Notes: a model not told the origin generated them from the sequence alone. Counted from the first letter of the stretch, positions 9,025 through 17,482 are shown. The stretch: DNA of 64,000 bases from Paracoccus amoyensis (GCF_014490725.1 NZ_JACOQL010000001.1:310001-374000); one strand, 5' to 3'. Numbers and translations are program-made.

Positions 9025-9151
9025 AGCCGCATCTTGTGGCATCTGAGCGGGCCTGCCGCAATATCGGTATTTGTCGAATTCACGGCATTGTCGGCTTGAT
9101 CTTTGCGGGTTGGGCGGTAAGGGTCTGCGCGCAAATCCAAAGGCTTCACTT

Positions 9152-10453
9152 ATGTCCAGCCCCGCGCCCTTTTCCCGTTACGAATTTCTGATCGCATGGC
9201 GATACCTGCGTGCCCGCCGCGCCGAGGGTGGCGTCAGCGTGATGACATGGATCAGCATCATCGGCATTGCGCTTGGCGTCATGGCGCTGATCGCGACTTT
9301 GGCCGTGCGGGCCGGGTTCCGCACCGAATTCGTGGACACGATCCTTGGGGCGAATGCCCACTCGACCGTTTACATGGCGCCGCAGGAAATCCGCAACGAA
9401 TACACGACCGATGTTTACGTCGTCCCCGGTCGGATTCAGGATTACGATGCGATGGCCGACAAGCTGGCGCTGGTGCCGGGTGTCACGCGCACGGCGGCCA
9501 TCATTCGCGGGCAGGTCATGGCATCGGCCAATGACAATTCCAACGTTGCCGAAGTCTTTGGCGTGTCGCTCGACGATCTGAAGGCGATGCCGCGTATCGT
9601 TGACCCGGAAACCTCGGTCGGCGATCTGGCGCAGTTCGATCAGGGCATCGCCATCGGCTCTGGCATCGCACGCGAACTGGCGGTTGGCCTGGGCGACAAG
9701 GTGCGGCTGATCGCGCCTGAAGGGGCCAAGACCGCCTTTGGCACCTCGCCTCGGGTCAAGGCCTATACCGTCACCTATATCTTCAGCGCCGGACGCTATG
9801 ACATCGATCGCACGCGCGTCTATATGCCGATCGCCGAAGCGCAAAGCTATTTCAACCGCGAAGGCGTCGCCGATGAGGTCGAGGTTTTCGTGGAAGATCC
9901 GGAACGGGTCGCGGACTGGACGCTGCCGCTGATCGAGGCCGCAGGCCAGGGTGCGCAGGTCTGGACCTGGCAGGACGCATCGGGCAGCTTTCTGTCGGCG
10001 CTGGATATGGAGGATGACGTGATGTTCGTCATCCTGTCGGTGTTGGTGCTGATCGCCTCGATGAACATTACCTCGGGGTTGATCATGCTGGTCAAGAACA
10101 AGGGCCGCGACATCGGCATCTTGCGAACCATGGGGCTGACCGAGGGCGCGGTGATGCGCGTGTTTTTCCTGTGCGGGGCATTTACCGGCATCATTGGGAC
10201 GATCATCGGTGTCATTCTTGGGGTGCTTCTGGCGCTGAATGTGGACAGCATCATGGCGCTGCTGAACACGATCACCAGCGGCGGCGCCTGGCAGCCCGAA
10301 GTGCGCGGCATCTATCGCCTGCCGGCCGAGTTGCGGGCCTGGGACATTTTCCGCGCCGTCGGCCTGTCGCTGCTTTTGTCCTTCATCGTCACCATCTTTC
10401 CCGCGCGCCGCGCCGCGCGCATGAACCCGGTCGAGGCTTTGCGTTATGAATGA
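9152..10453 (+). CDS. lolC: Lipoprotein-releasing ABC transporter permease (LolC/LolE family)
   Basis: The 433-residue permease has one membrane segment near the N-terminus ([20 protein letters not shown]), a large periplasmic domain (about 50-275) and three C-terminal segments ending with the family signature [18 protein letters not shown]. LolCDE lifts mature lipoproteins from the inner membrane for LolA. Only one permease gene is present beside lolD, so it likely works as a homodimer, as in other alphaproteobacteria (inference). The start [20 protein letters not shown] aligns with the family; a longer frame starting at 9071 is less likely. Its end overlaps lolD by 8 bases. Confidence 0.92.
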   Translation: MSSPAPFSRYEFLIAWRYLRARRAEGGVSVMTWISIIGIALGVMALIATLAVRAGFRTEFVDTILGANAHSTVYMAPQEIRNEYTTDVYVVPGRIQDYDAMADKLALVPGVTRTAAIIRGQVMASANDNSNVAEVFGVSLDDLKAMPRIVDPETSVGDLAQFDQGIAIGSGIARELAVGLGDKVRLIAPEGAKTAFGTSPRVKAYTVTYIFSAGRYDIDRTRVYMPIAEAQSYFNREGVADEVEVFVEDPERVADWTLPLIEAAGQGAQVWTWQDASGSFLSALDMEDDVMFVILSVLVLIASMNITSGLIMLVKNKGRDIGILRTMGLTEGAVMRVFFLCGAFTGIIGTIIGVILGVLLALNVDSIMALLNTITSGGAWQPEVRGIYRLPAELRAWDIFRAVGLSLLLSFIVTIFPARRAARMNPVEALRYE

Positions 10454-11111
10454 GGTTCTGCGCCTGGATGGCGTCACCAAGACCTATGGCAAGGACGGCC
10501 CAAGCCCGGTCCCGGTTCTGCGCGGCATCGACCTGACCGTCGACAGGGGCGAGGTCGTGGCTTTGGTCGCCCCCTCGGGTGCTGGTAAATCGACGCTGCT
10601 GCATATCGCGGGACTTTTGGACACCCCGGATGGCGGACAGGTTTATCTGAGCGGCCGCGACATGACCGGCCTTCCCGACAAACCCCGGACCGAGGCGCGC
10701 CGGAACCAGCTTGGCTTTGTCTATCAGTTCCACCATCTGTTGCCGGAATTCAGCGCGGCGGAAAACATCATCTTGCCACAACTGGCCAACGGCTCCGGTC
10801 AACGGGCGGCGGCGGATCGCGCCGCTGACCTGCTGGACCGTGTCGGCCTGTCACATCGCGCCGACCACCGCCCCGCGGCGCTGTCTGGTGGCGAACAACA
10901 GCGGGTGGCATTCTGTCGCGCCTTGGCGAATGCACCTGCCCTGCTTCTGGCGGATGAGCCGACCGGGAACCTTGATCCCGCGACCTCGGACCGGGTGTTC
11001 GATGTGCTGATGACACTGGTGCGTGAAACGGGTCTGTCCGCGCTGATCGCGACACATAACCTTGAACTCGCTGGGCGGATGGACCGCATCATTCGTCTGG
11101 GGAATGATTGA
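10446..11111 (+). CDS. lolD: Lipoprotein-releasing ABC transporter ATP-binding protein LolD
   Basis: LolD (221 residues) powers lipoprotein release. Walker A is APSGAGKST, the ABC signature is LSGGEQQR, and Walker B is [12 protein letters not shown], the last being characteristic of the MacB/LolD/FtsE branch. The [10 protein letters not shown] segment is the LolD-type Q-loop. The ATG lies inside the end of lolC and its TGA overlaps the start of the next gene, so the three genes are coupled. Confidence 0.95.
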   Translation: MNEVLRLDGVTKTYGKDGPSPVPVLRGIDLTVDRGEVVALVAPSGAGKSTLLHIAGLLDTPDGGQVYLSGRDMTGLPDKPRTEARRNQLGFVYQFHHLLPEFSAAENIILPQLANGSGQRAAADRAADLLDRVGLSHRADHRPAALSGGEQQRVAFCRALANAPALLLADEPTGNLDPATSDRVFDVLMTLVRETGLSALIATHNLELAGRMDRIIRLGND

Positions 11112-11608
11112 TGCGTGCGGCGCTGGCCCTGTCCGTCGCATTGACCGCAAGCCCGGTGGCCGCTGATCCTTTCGAGCAATTCGGCACCGCGATGAAATAC
11201 GGCCTGCCGCTGGCTGCCGCCGTCTGCGCCGAACGCGACGACCGGCTGGAAGACTTCGCGGTCAGGGGTATCTTGCAGGCGGCGATGGTCTGGGGAATGA
11301 AGCAATATTTCGATGGCCAGCCCATTTCCCGCCGCCCATCTGGCGAAGGGAAGGGATTTCCGTCGGGCCATACCGCGGCGGCCTTTTTCGGAGCCAGCGA
11401 TCTGGCCGGAAAATGCTTCAAGGATGATATCGCCGCCGGCGCCGCCGCCTATGGTGCCGCCGGCCTGACCGGTTGGAGCCGCGTCCATGCGGGCGAACAT
11501 ACCGTTCCGCAAGTCATGAGCGGCGCGCTGATCGGATTCAGCTTCGGCGCGGCAAGTTTCGGGATTGGCAGTGAGGAAGTCAGTTTCAGCGTCGGGATGC
11601 GATTCTAG
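11111..11608 (+). CDS. PAP2-superfamily phosphatase-like periplasmic protein
   Basis: This 165-residue protein has a Sec signal peptide ([18 protein letters not shown], cleavage before DPF) and a PAP2-like core with GKGFPSGHTAAAF and SRVHAGEHTVPQ. In PAP2 enzymes the last motif is SR-x5-H-x3-D; here the final Asp is Gln and the first motif (K-x6-RP) is stretched, so activity is uncertain. The protein has few hydrophobic helices for a lipid phosphatase. It overlaps lolD by one base (TGATG). The last 47 codons occur again at 12961-13102, where nearly all differences are synonymous. The gene borders a mosaic accessory patch. Confidence 0.7.
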   Translation: MRAALALSVALTASPVAADPFEQFGTAMKYGLPLAAAVCAERDDRLEDFAVRGILQAAMVWGMKQYFDGQPISRRPSGEGKGFPSGHTAAAFFGASDLAGKCFKDDIAAGAAAYGAAGLTGWSRVHAGEHTVPQVMSGALIGFSFGAASFGIGSEEVSFSVGMRF

Positions 11609-11805
11609 GGGGCAGAGGAATTCGAGCCAGAACCATTCCCAGGCGTCGCGTTGGGCGCGTTCCCTTTAAGTGCGGAAATGAGCGTTGCGGCTTGTGTCAG
11701 CACAGAACCAAAATAAAATCCTATTATCACACCTCCCCAATTGCTTAGCTCTTTTGGAATTGTGTCTACCGCCATCCTGTTTTTCATAATGATCGCCGCA
11801 ATCGC
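11605..11805 (-). pseudogene. Relic of the small two-helix membrane protein gene (copy 1)
   Basis: The translation IP-KELSNWGGVIIGFYFGS followed by LTQAATLISALKG is clearly homologous to the C-terminal half of the intact protein at 13099-13416 (IP-TELSNWGGVIIGFYFGS, LTQAGALISAIKG). Similarity stops near 11805, in the middle of what would be the first membrane helix, so the N-terminal half has been lost. An in-frame ATG at 11787 could give a 60-residue product with one membrane helix. The relic converges on the PAP2 gene with a 4-base overlap, exactly as the intact copy converges on the second PAP2 end. Confidence 0.7.
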
Positions 11806-11865
11806 ATCGAGATCATGTTCGGCAGGCTCAAGGATTAGCGGCGCGTAGCGACCCGATACGATAGA

Positions 11866-11945
11866 TGCCCCAAGGTCTTCCTGTCCGCCATTGCTCTCGC
11901 GGCAACCGTCCTGTTCTGGCTATGATGCAAGAACGAGGCCTGACC
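11866..11945 (+). repeat. 80-bp direct repeat, copy 1
   Basis: The stretch beginning TGCCCCAAGGTCTTCCTGT and ending CTGACC matches 12885-12964 in the same orientation with 2 differences in 80 bases. The two copies flank the methyltransferase/GFA gene pair. It does not look like a known insertion-sequence end and contains no obvious inverted repeat. Confidence 0.9.
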
Positions 11946-12019
11946 CTAGGAGTTACGCGACACAAGAGGACGGGAACCTGCCGGTAGTATTCAAAGCATA
12001 TTCGGTATAACATTCGCGT

Positions 12020-12454
12020 ATGCGTGCTGGTGTTTCGCTGAGGATCGCAGACTTCGTGAGCACCCTTCCATTGAGGGAGGGCCTTCGCGTACTCGAAATC
12101 GGGTGCGGTCCTGGCGTTGCGGCACGGGAGATCAGCCTACGCATCGGGAACGGCTTTGTGCTTGCCATCGATCGGTCTGAAAAGGCGATCCGCCTGGCGC
12201 GAGCTGCGTCGCAGCACGAGATTGAATCGGGCCGGCTGGAGTTCAGGCAGTCGTCAATTGAACAGTTCCAACTTACAAGCGGCGACGGACTTTTTGACGT
12301 AGCATTCGCGATGCGTGTCGGGGCCTTGGATGGCCGTCATCCGGAAGCGGGAAAGCTTGCGATCAAGAACATCAAATCTGCACTCAAACCCGCAGGTCGG
12401 TTGTTCGTTGACGGTGGCAATCCATTGAGAGAGATTTCGCTAGGTGAAACGTAA
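12020..12454 (+). CDS. Class I SAM-dependent methyltransferase, small
   Basis: A 144-residue protein with the SAM-binding motif I VLEIGCGPG at about residues 24-32, the acidic end of strand 2 (LAIDRSEKA) and motif IV-like FDVAFAMRVGALDG. It covers the Rossmann core with short extensions, so the substrate cannot be inferred. An in-frame stop lies four codons before the ATG, fixing the start region. It overlaps the GFA gene by 11 bases. Together these form the cargo between the two 80-bp direct repeats, suggesting acquisition as a unit. Confidence 0.75.
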   Translation: MRAGVSLRIADFVSTLPLREGLRVLEIGCGPGVAAREISLRIGNGFVLAIDRSEKAIRLARAASQHEIESGRLEFRQSSIEQFQLTSGDGLFDVAFAMRVGALDGRHPEAGKLAIKNIKSALKPAGRLFVDGGNPLREISLGET

Positions 12455-12860
12455 AGCTCACACGGGCCGCTGTTTGTGCGGGCAGGTCAAGTGGACGGCG
12501 ACTGAATCGCCGGCATTTTCGGGTTACTGCTACTGCGGACATTGCCGGCGAATGTCTGGCGCCGGAAGGAGCCCATTCATCGGATTTGATGCAGCAGGAA
12601 TCAGCATATCCGGTGAAATCCGCTACTATACCGACTCTAGCGATGAAGGTGCTGGCATTGAGCGGTATTTCTGTCCGACATGCGGCACGCGATTGTTTTC
12701 AATACCGGGTTCGGCACCGCACTTCCGAATCTTCTATGCAGGTTCGCTAGATGATCCCGATAGCTTCGAGCCTGCATTCTCAATTCACGTCGCGGGCAAG
12801 GTAGCTTGGGAAACCATCCCCGATGGTTTGGAGGCTTTTGACGGTGATGCTCCGGGTTGA
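12444..12860 (+). CDS. GFA/CENP-V domain zinc protein
   Basis: The 138-residue protein has the cysteine pattern of the GFA (glutathione-dependent formaldehyde-activating) fold: CLCG near the N-terminus, CYCGHCRR about 20 residues later, and CPTCGTR in the middle. These Cys residues bind two zinc ions. The family includes S-(hydroxymethyl)glutathione synthase-like proteins, but most members have no proven activity. Translation probably begins at GTG 12444, inside the end of the methyltransferase gene. Located in the repeat-flanked cargo segment. Confidence 0.8.
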   Translation: MKRKAHTGRCLCGQVKWTATESPAFSGYCYCGHCRRMSGAGRSPFIGFDAAGISISGEIRYYTDSSDEGAGIERYFCPTCGTRLFSIPGSAPHFRIFYAGSLDDPDSFEPAFSIHVAGKVAWETIPDGLEAFDGDAPG

Positions 12861-12884
12861 TGCCGCCAGCTAGTTGTCTTGACC

Positions 12885-12964
12885 TGCCCCAAGGTCTTCC
12901 TGTCTGCCATTGCTCTCGCGGCAACCGTCCTGTTCTGGCTATGATGCAAGAACGAGTCCTGACC
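12885..12964 (+). repeat. 80-bp direct repeat, copy 2
   Basis: This matches 11866-11945 with 78 of 80 bases identical. Its last bases (CTGACC) run directly into the second PAP2 3' end, at a point where CTGACC also occurs within the intact PAP2 gene, so the junction may have formed at this short shared sequence. Confidence 0.9.
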
Positions 12965-13102
12965 GATTGGAGCCGCGTCCATGCAGGCGAACATACCGTT
13001 CCGCAAGTCATGAGCGGCGCTTTGATCGGTTTCAGCTTCGGCGCGGCAAGCTTCGGGATCGGCAGTGAGGAAGTCAGCTTTTCAGTCGGAATGCGGTTTT
13101 AG
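12961..13102 (+). pseudogene. Second copy of the PAP2 gene 3' end (47 codons)
   Basis: The translation from WSRVHAGEHTVPQVMSG to FSVGMRF is identical in protein sequence to the end of the intact gene at 11111-11608. At DNA level about 15 positions differ in about 142, and apart from one codon at the junction every difference is synonymous. This pattern needs two full-length genes evolving under protein-level selection, so the fragment came from a diverged homologous locus rather than from a recent local duplication. No start or upstream part is present. Confidence 0.85.
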
Positions 13103-13416
13103 GCAATAGGGGGATTGGAGTTCGATTGACCTTCATCGGTGATTGTTTTCCCACTCCCTTTGATAGCCGAAATGAGTGCGCCCGCCTGTGTCAAAGCGGA
13201 GCCAAAATAAAAACCGATTATAACACCACCCCAGTTGCTCAATTCTGTCGGGATATTTTTTTGAACTGCCTCGCTATCGCCTTTCAAAATTCCTGCAATG
13301 GCGAATCCTGTGAAGCTGCATATTACTATGGTGGCTATTATTCCAGCGATGGCGGTATTCCATATCAAAATTCTTGCGATAGCATTTTCGATATTGCGCG
13401 ATTTATCGGCGTTCAT
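13099..13416 (-). CDS. Small membrane protein with two helices, unknown function
   Basis: A 105-residue protein with two hydrophobic segments, about residues 15-45 (LIWNTAIAGIIATIVIC...) and 66-90 (NWGGVIIGFYFGSALTQAGALIS), and a short polar tail. I recognise no family. An AGGA site lies 8 bases before the ATG. It follows the secreted-protein gene by 18 bases on the same strand, so the two are probably one operon. It is the intact relative of the truncated gene at 11605-11805. Base composition is AT-rich compared with the core genes. Confidence 0.65.
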   Translation of the reverse strand: MNADKSRNIENAIARILIWNTAIAGIIATIVICSFTGFAIAGILKGDSEAVQKNIPTELSNWGGVIIGFYFGSALTQAGALISAIKGSGKTITDEGQSNSNPPIA

Positions 13417-13434
13417 TCTTGTTTTCCTTCATAT

Positions 13435-14604
13435 TCAGGGTGGCTCATTGCACATTTCAGTAAGCTGCCTGTTGTTAAGGCGCCATTTTTTCACTAATGC
13501 ACATGCTTTTGTTTCGCCATCTGTAGTATTTTGTTGATCCGTCAGTCTAAAAGCGGATTCTAATGATTTCGAAATATCTTCCAGCATTTGTCCAGGAATT
13601 TCCTGATCTGCGTTATTGTAAAATGTCTGAATAACTTCTTTTATGTTTGTAAGGCACCTATACTTAAATTTCGTAAGGTCTATGGTTGTGCTTTTTATTC
13701 TATAATTCTCACAATGCTCGGCGAGTTCCAATAAATCTGAGGCATCTGTTGCTTCTGCATTGGCCTTTTTTGCATGGAGGGATTGGATTGTTAAGTAGGA
13801 TATGGAATCAAGTAAATCCAGAGCCCATGATGCGTTTGATATTGTGGCCTGCTTGTCGAAATCTACCAATAAGTACTCTCCTAATAGAGGGCTGGCCAAA
13901 TCCGGATTTGATCTAATTGCGTTGGAAATTTTTTTAATCGGACCGTTGTTGTTTTCATCTCTCAAGCTATAGTAGTCGGTCCAGTTTAGCTGGAGCTGGT
14001 TTGAGTTTGCAAACCTAATCATGCGGGCGTAGAGTTTTATTTGATCATCCCCTATCAAATTTTCTGGGATACCCTCAAAGAAATTTCTAATTTTCTCTTC
14101 TATTTGTTTTTCTCGGAATTGTTGAGGCGATGAAGCTTCAATAAGCTCTAGTAAAGACTGTTCCTGCTCGGCGTAATATTGTTCTGTGTTCAATAACGTT
14201 CGTTGATCGATTAGGGTTGGTTGCTGAATATTATTAGCAGATATTTCGAACAAGGGTCTGCATCGAGTATTAAATAAAAACCCGCTATTCGGAATTTCGT
14301 TCTTGCTTATATCGATGCAAATTTCTCTTATCGAAGCCCATCTTTCTGGACTATCTTGATGAGTTAAGCTTATCGTAGCCTTCCAAGTGTCGTCCGTTAA
14401 AGTTGCCTTTTCGATCAGCTCATAAGGTGGCATTGAGGGAATCAAAGAAAATTGTATAGCTAGTCTAATTGATTTTTGACCTGAAAGTTCAGCTTGCAGA
14501 ATAGGACTGTTTTCGAATGTCAAAACATAATGCCGCAGATCTTCCGGTTGGGCCTTGAGAGGGGCAACAATAACAAAAAAGACTACTAAAAAACGCCCGA
14601 GCAT
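13435..14604 (-). CDS. AT-rich gene for a secreted protein of unknown function
   Basis: The 389-residue protein starts with a Sec signal peptide (MLGRFLVVFFVIVAPLKA, cleavage before QPED). The mature part is mostly soluble, predicted helical in its middle (LLELIEASSPQQFREKQ, EEKIRNFFEGIP) and holds six cysteines (EICID, TRCRP, EHCEN, YRCLT, KACAL, EMCNE), compatible with three disulfides in the periplasm. I recognise no family or catalytic motif. Codon use is strikingly AT-rich and unlike any neighbour, pointing to horizontal acquisition. A palindromic AT-rich promoter lies 26 bases upstream, and the small membrane-protein gene follows in the same operon. Confidence 0.65.
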   Translation of the reverse strand: MLGRFLVVFFVIVAPLKAQPEDLRHYVLTFENSPILQAELSGQKSIRLAIQFSLIPSMPPYELIEKATLTDDTWKATISLTHQDSPERWASIREICIDISKNEIPNSGFLFNTRCRPLFEISANNIQQPTLIDQRTLLNTEQYYAEQEQSLLELIEASSPQQFREKQIEEKIRNFFEGIPENLIGDDQIKLYARMIRFANSNQLQLNWTDYYSLRDENNNGPIKKISNAIRSNPDLASPLLGEYLLVDFDKQATISNASWALDLLDSISYLTIQSLHAKKANAEATDASDLLELAEHCENYRIKSTTIDLTKFKYRCLTNIKEVIQTFYNNADQEIPGQMLEDISKSLESAFRLTDQQNTTDGETKACALVKKWRLNNRQLTEMCNEPP

Positions 14605-14629
14605 GAACGCTTCCCGCCATTCAAATTCA

Positions 14630-14644
14630 CTATTATAATAATAG
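14630..14644 (-). promoter_or_regulatory. Palindromic promoter element of the secreted-protein gene
   Basis: CTATTATAATAATAG is a perfect palindrome around a central A. On the minus strand it contains TATAAT (14637-14632), a consensus -10 box, 27 bases before the ATG at 14604. No good -35 box is seen at 16-18 bases, which could mean activator dependence. The symmetry overlapping the -10 also suits a repressor site. Confidence 0.45.
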
Positions 14645-14663
14645 CTCTTTTGAACAGATCAGT

Positions 14664-14681
14664 CTACAATTTTTATTGTAG
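14664..14681. repeat. Inverted repeat after parE
   Basis: CTACAA and TTGTAG flank a 6-base TTTTTA loop, four bases beyond the parE stop. The weak stem with surrounding T residues may act as a terminator for parE, or as part of the upstream region of the secreted-protein gene. Confidence 0.4.
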
Positions 14682-14685
14682 GAGA

Positions 14686-16656
14686 TCACACATCCAGTTC
14701 TTCCGCATCCGCGAAACGCGCGTTTTCCTGAATATATTCAAACCGTAGCTCGGGCTTCTTGCCCATCAGACGCTCGACCAGATCACCGGTTTCTCCGCCG
14801 TCTTCGTCGTCAATATTGACCCGGATCAGTTTGCGGGTCTTGGGGTTCATCGTGGTGTCTTTCAGGTCTTTGGCGTCCATTTCACCCAGACCCTTGAACC
14901 GCTGCACGTCGATTTTACCCTTTCCGCCCAAGCCTTTGGCCAACATACGCTCTTTCTCGGCGTCGTCGGCGACATAGATGCGGTGCGCCCCTTGGGTCAG
15001 GCGATACAGCGGCGGGCAGGCCAGATACAGGTGCCCCTTGTCGATCATGGGGCGCATCTGGGTGAAGAAAAAGGTCATCAGAAGCGACGCGATATGCGCG
15101 CCGTCAACATCCGCGTCGGTCATGATGATGACCTTGTCATAGCGCAGATCATCGACATTGAATCTGGTGCCCATATTGACGCCAAGCGCCTGGCACAGAT
15201 CGTTGATTTCCTGGTTCGAACCCAGCTTGGAACTGGCCGCGCCCAGCACGTTCAGGATCTTGCCCCGCAGCGGCAGAAGCGCCTGACTGGTGCGGTCACG
15301 CGCCATCTTGGCGCTGCCGCCCGCGCTGTCACCTTCGACGATGAACAGTTCGGTCCCGTCGCGATTCGTCGCGCTGCAATCGACCAGCTTGCCGGGCAGG
15401 CGCAGCTTTTTGGTGGCGGTCTTGCGGGCGGTTTCCTTTTCCTGCCTGCGACGCAGGCGTTCTTCGGCCCGCAGGACAAGGAAGTCCAGAATTGCGCCCG
15501 CCGATTTCGTATCCGCCGCCAGCCAGTTGTCGAAGTGATCGCGCACGGCGTTTTCGACCAGCCGCTGGGCTTCGACCGTGGCCAGCCGATCCTTGGTCTG
15601 GCCCACGAATTCCGGCTCTCGGATAAAGCAGCTGACCAGCGCGCAGCCGCCGATCACCAGATCTTCGCGGGTGATCTGCGCGGCTTTCTTGTTGCTGATC
15701 CGCTCGCCATAGGCGCGCACGCCTTTCAGGATCGCGGCCCAGAAACCGGCCTCATGCGTACCACCTTCGGGGGTAGGAACAGTGTTACAATAGGATTGGA
15801 TGAAGCCGTCGCGGGCGGGCGTCCAGTTGATCGCCCAATCGACCTTGCCCGGCACATTGAAGCGTTCCTTGAAATCGACACTGCCTGCGAACGGACGATC
15901 GGCATAGGTGCTGGCACTCGTCAGCGTCTCGGTCAGGTAATCAGCCAGACCGCCGGGAAAATGAAAGGTCGCCTCGGTCGGGGTTTCTCCGTCCTCGATG
16001 GCTGATTTCCAACGGATTTCGACGCCCGAAAACAGATAGGCTTTGGACTTCACCATCTTCAGCAACCGGGCAGGTTTAAAGCGGTGATGACCAAAAATTT
16101 CTTCGTCCGCATGGAAGGTGACGGTCGTGCCGCGCCGGTTCGGCGCCGCGCCAATCTTTTCTACCGGACCCTGCGGAATACCACGAGAGAATCGCTGTTC
16201 GAACAGTTCCTTGTTTCGCGCGACCTGAACGACCATCAGATCCGACAGCGCGTTGACGACCGACGCGCCGACCCCGTGCAGACCGCCCGAGGTCTGATAG
16301 GCATCACCCGAAAACTTTCCCCCTGCGTGCAGGGTGCACAGGATCACCTCAAGCGCGGATTTCCCCGGAAATTTCGGGTGCGGATCAATCGGAATGCCGC
16401 GTCCGTTATCGCGGATGGTGACACTGTAATCCGCCAGCAGCTCGACCTCGATCCGGCTGGCATGGCCGGCGACGGCTTCATCCATTGAGTTGTCAAGGAT
16501 TTCAGCGACAAGATGGTGCAGCGCACGTTCATCCGTGCCGCCGATATACATGCCCGGACGTTTGCGAACAGGCTCCAACCCCTCCAGCACTTCGATCGAA
16601 GAGGCGGAATAGCTGTCGGCCTGCGCATCGGCGGCGGAAAGAAGATCGTCTGCCAT
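14686..16656 (-). CDS. parE: DNA topoisomerase IV subunit B, ParE
   Basis: ParE (656 residues) is the ATPase subunit of topoisomerase IV, which decatenates daughter chromosomes. In order: GHKL ATPase (EILDNSMDEAVAGH, DNGRGIP, the lid GLHGVGASVVNAL), transducer domain, TOPRIM domain (EGDSAGGSAKMARDR, PLRGKILNV, TDADVDGAHI), and the C-terminal FKGLGEM segment. Length and the lack of a GyrB-type insertion favour ParE over GyrB. The start MADDLLSAADAQ is chosen because upstream in-frame residues (from 16824) do not look protein-like. It is monocistronic, next to the mosaic patch. Confidence 0.92.
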   Translation of the reverse strand: MADDLLSAADAQADSYSASSIEVLEGLEPVRKRPGMYIGGTDERALHHLVAEILDNSMDEAVAGHASRIEVELLADYSVTIRDNGRGIPIDPHPKFPGKSALEVILCTLHAGGKFSGDAYQTSGGLHGVGASVVNALSDLMVVQVARNKELFEQRFSRGIPQGPVEKIGAAPNRRGTTVTFHADEEIFGHHRFKPARLLKMVKSKAYLFSGVEIRWKSAIEDGETPTEATFHFPGGLADYLTETLTSASTYADRPFAGSVDFKERFNVPGKVDWAINWTPARDGFIQSYCNTVPTPEGGTHEAGFWAAILKGVRAYGERISNKKAAQITREDLVIGGCALVSCFIREPEFVGQTKDRLATVEAQRLVENAVRDHFDNWLAADTKSAGAILDFLVLRAEERLRRRQEKETARKTATKKLRLPGKLVDCSATNRDGTELFIVEGDSAGGSAKMARDRTSQALLPLRGKILNVLGAASSKLGSNQEINDLCQALGVNMGTRFNVDDLRYDKVIIMTDADVDGAHIASLLMTFFFTQMRPMIDKGHLYLACPPLYRLTQGAHRIYVADDAEKERMLAKGLGGKGKIDVQRFKGLGEMDAKDLKDTTMNPKTRKLIRVNIDDEDGGETGDLVERLMGKKPELRFEYIQENARFADAEELDV

Positions 16657-16793
16657 CGGCTCTGCTCTTATTCTTGTTCGGGTTTGGCTGGTTATCTCAT
16701 GCCGGGGCAGGGCGCGGCAAGGGGTTGTAGGGGCACCTGACGAATACGCTATCCCTTGGGGGAAAATTGTCCCTTGTGACGACAGATGGGGGT

Positions 16794-17453
16794 CTATTCC
16801 GGCTCTGCCAGGCGACGCGCCCACATTTCGCGAAAGGCGGGGCGGGCCTGACAGCCATCCAGCCAGGCCCGGGTCGCGGGAAACTGGTCCATCAATTCGT
16901 GATGTCCCTGAGCGTAGCGCAAAATCTCGGCCATGTTCAGGTCGGCGACGGTGAAGCGGTCGCCGACCAGATAGGCATGCGTCGAAAGATGCGTTTCCAG
17001 AACACGCAAGGGCCGGATCAGACGCTCTGCCGCATTGGTGACGATGGCGACATCCTCACCGGGTTGTTGCTGTCCGGGCTTGTGCAGGAACAGGATCGTC
17101 AACGCATCCGGTTCAATGCTGGCCACGGCGTAAAAGCTCCACTGCATCATCAACGCCTGTTCGGTGGCATCGGTCGGTCCAATCGGTCCGCCTGCCTTCT
17201 GCGCCAGATACAGGGTGCAGGCCAGCGACTCGTTCAGCAGCAGATCGCCGTCCTGCATCACCGGCACGGCGCCGGCTGGCGAAAGCGCCAGAAATGCGGG
17301 TGAATGTGTGTTCAGCGGTGCATCGGGCGCGTCCGCGTTCGGCAGGCGATAGGCCTGGATCACGGGGATCTGCTCAAACTCCAGACCCAACTCATAACAA
17401 AGCCACACAATACGCGAAGCGCGCGAGCGAGTAACGCCATGGATCACCAGCAT
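16794..17453 (-). CDS. Glutathione S-transferase family protein
   Basis: A 219-residue GST: an N-terminal thioredoxin-like domain (SRASRIVWLCYELGLEFEQIPV; SPAGAVPVMQDGDLLLNESLACTLYL, with the conserved cis-Pro at GAVPVM and the ES glutathione-binding pair) and an all-helical C-terminal domain with the N-capping motif FTVADLNMAEIL. Substrate unknown. It lies 138 bases upstream of parE and 30 bases downstream of the carboxypeptidase gene on the same strand. Confidence 0.88.
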   Translation of the reverse strand: MLVIHGVTRSRASRIVWLCYELGLEFEQIPVIQAYRLPNADAPDAPLNTHSPAFLALSPAGAVPVMQDGDLLLNESLACTLYLAQKAGGPIGPTDATEQALMMQWSFYAVASIEPDALTILFLHKPGQQQPGEDVAIVTNAAERLIRPLRVLETHLSTHAYLVGDRFTVADLNMAEILRYAQGHHELMDQFPATRAWLDGCQARPAFREMWARRLAEPE

Positions 17454-17482
17454 GGAAGTCTCCTATTCAAGCAGATGGCAGG

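Noticed and set aside
9146..10480. Minus-strand open frame opposite lolC
   Set aside because: Shadow frame; rich in His/Arg/Gln with no protein-like pattern.
11866..11945. 80-bp repeat as the end of a known insertion sequence
   Set aside because: I find no terminal inverted repeat or transposase similarity in any frame.
11866..12964. Direct repeats as attachment sites of an integrated element
   Set aside because: No integrase, tRNA or phage-like gene is nearby, so an att-site reading is not supported; recorded as repeats only.
14983..16005. Long plus-strand open frame opposite parE
   Set aside because: Shadow of the parE coding sequence caused by high-GC third positions.
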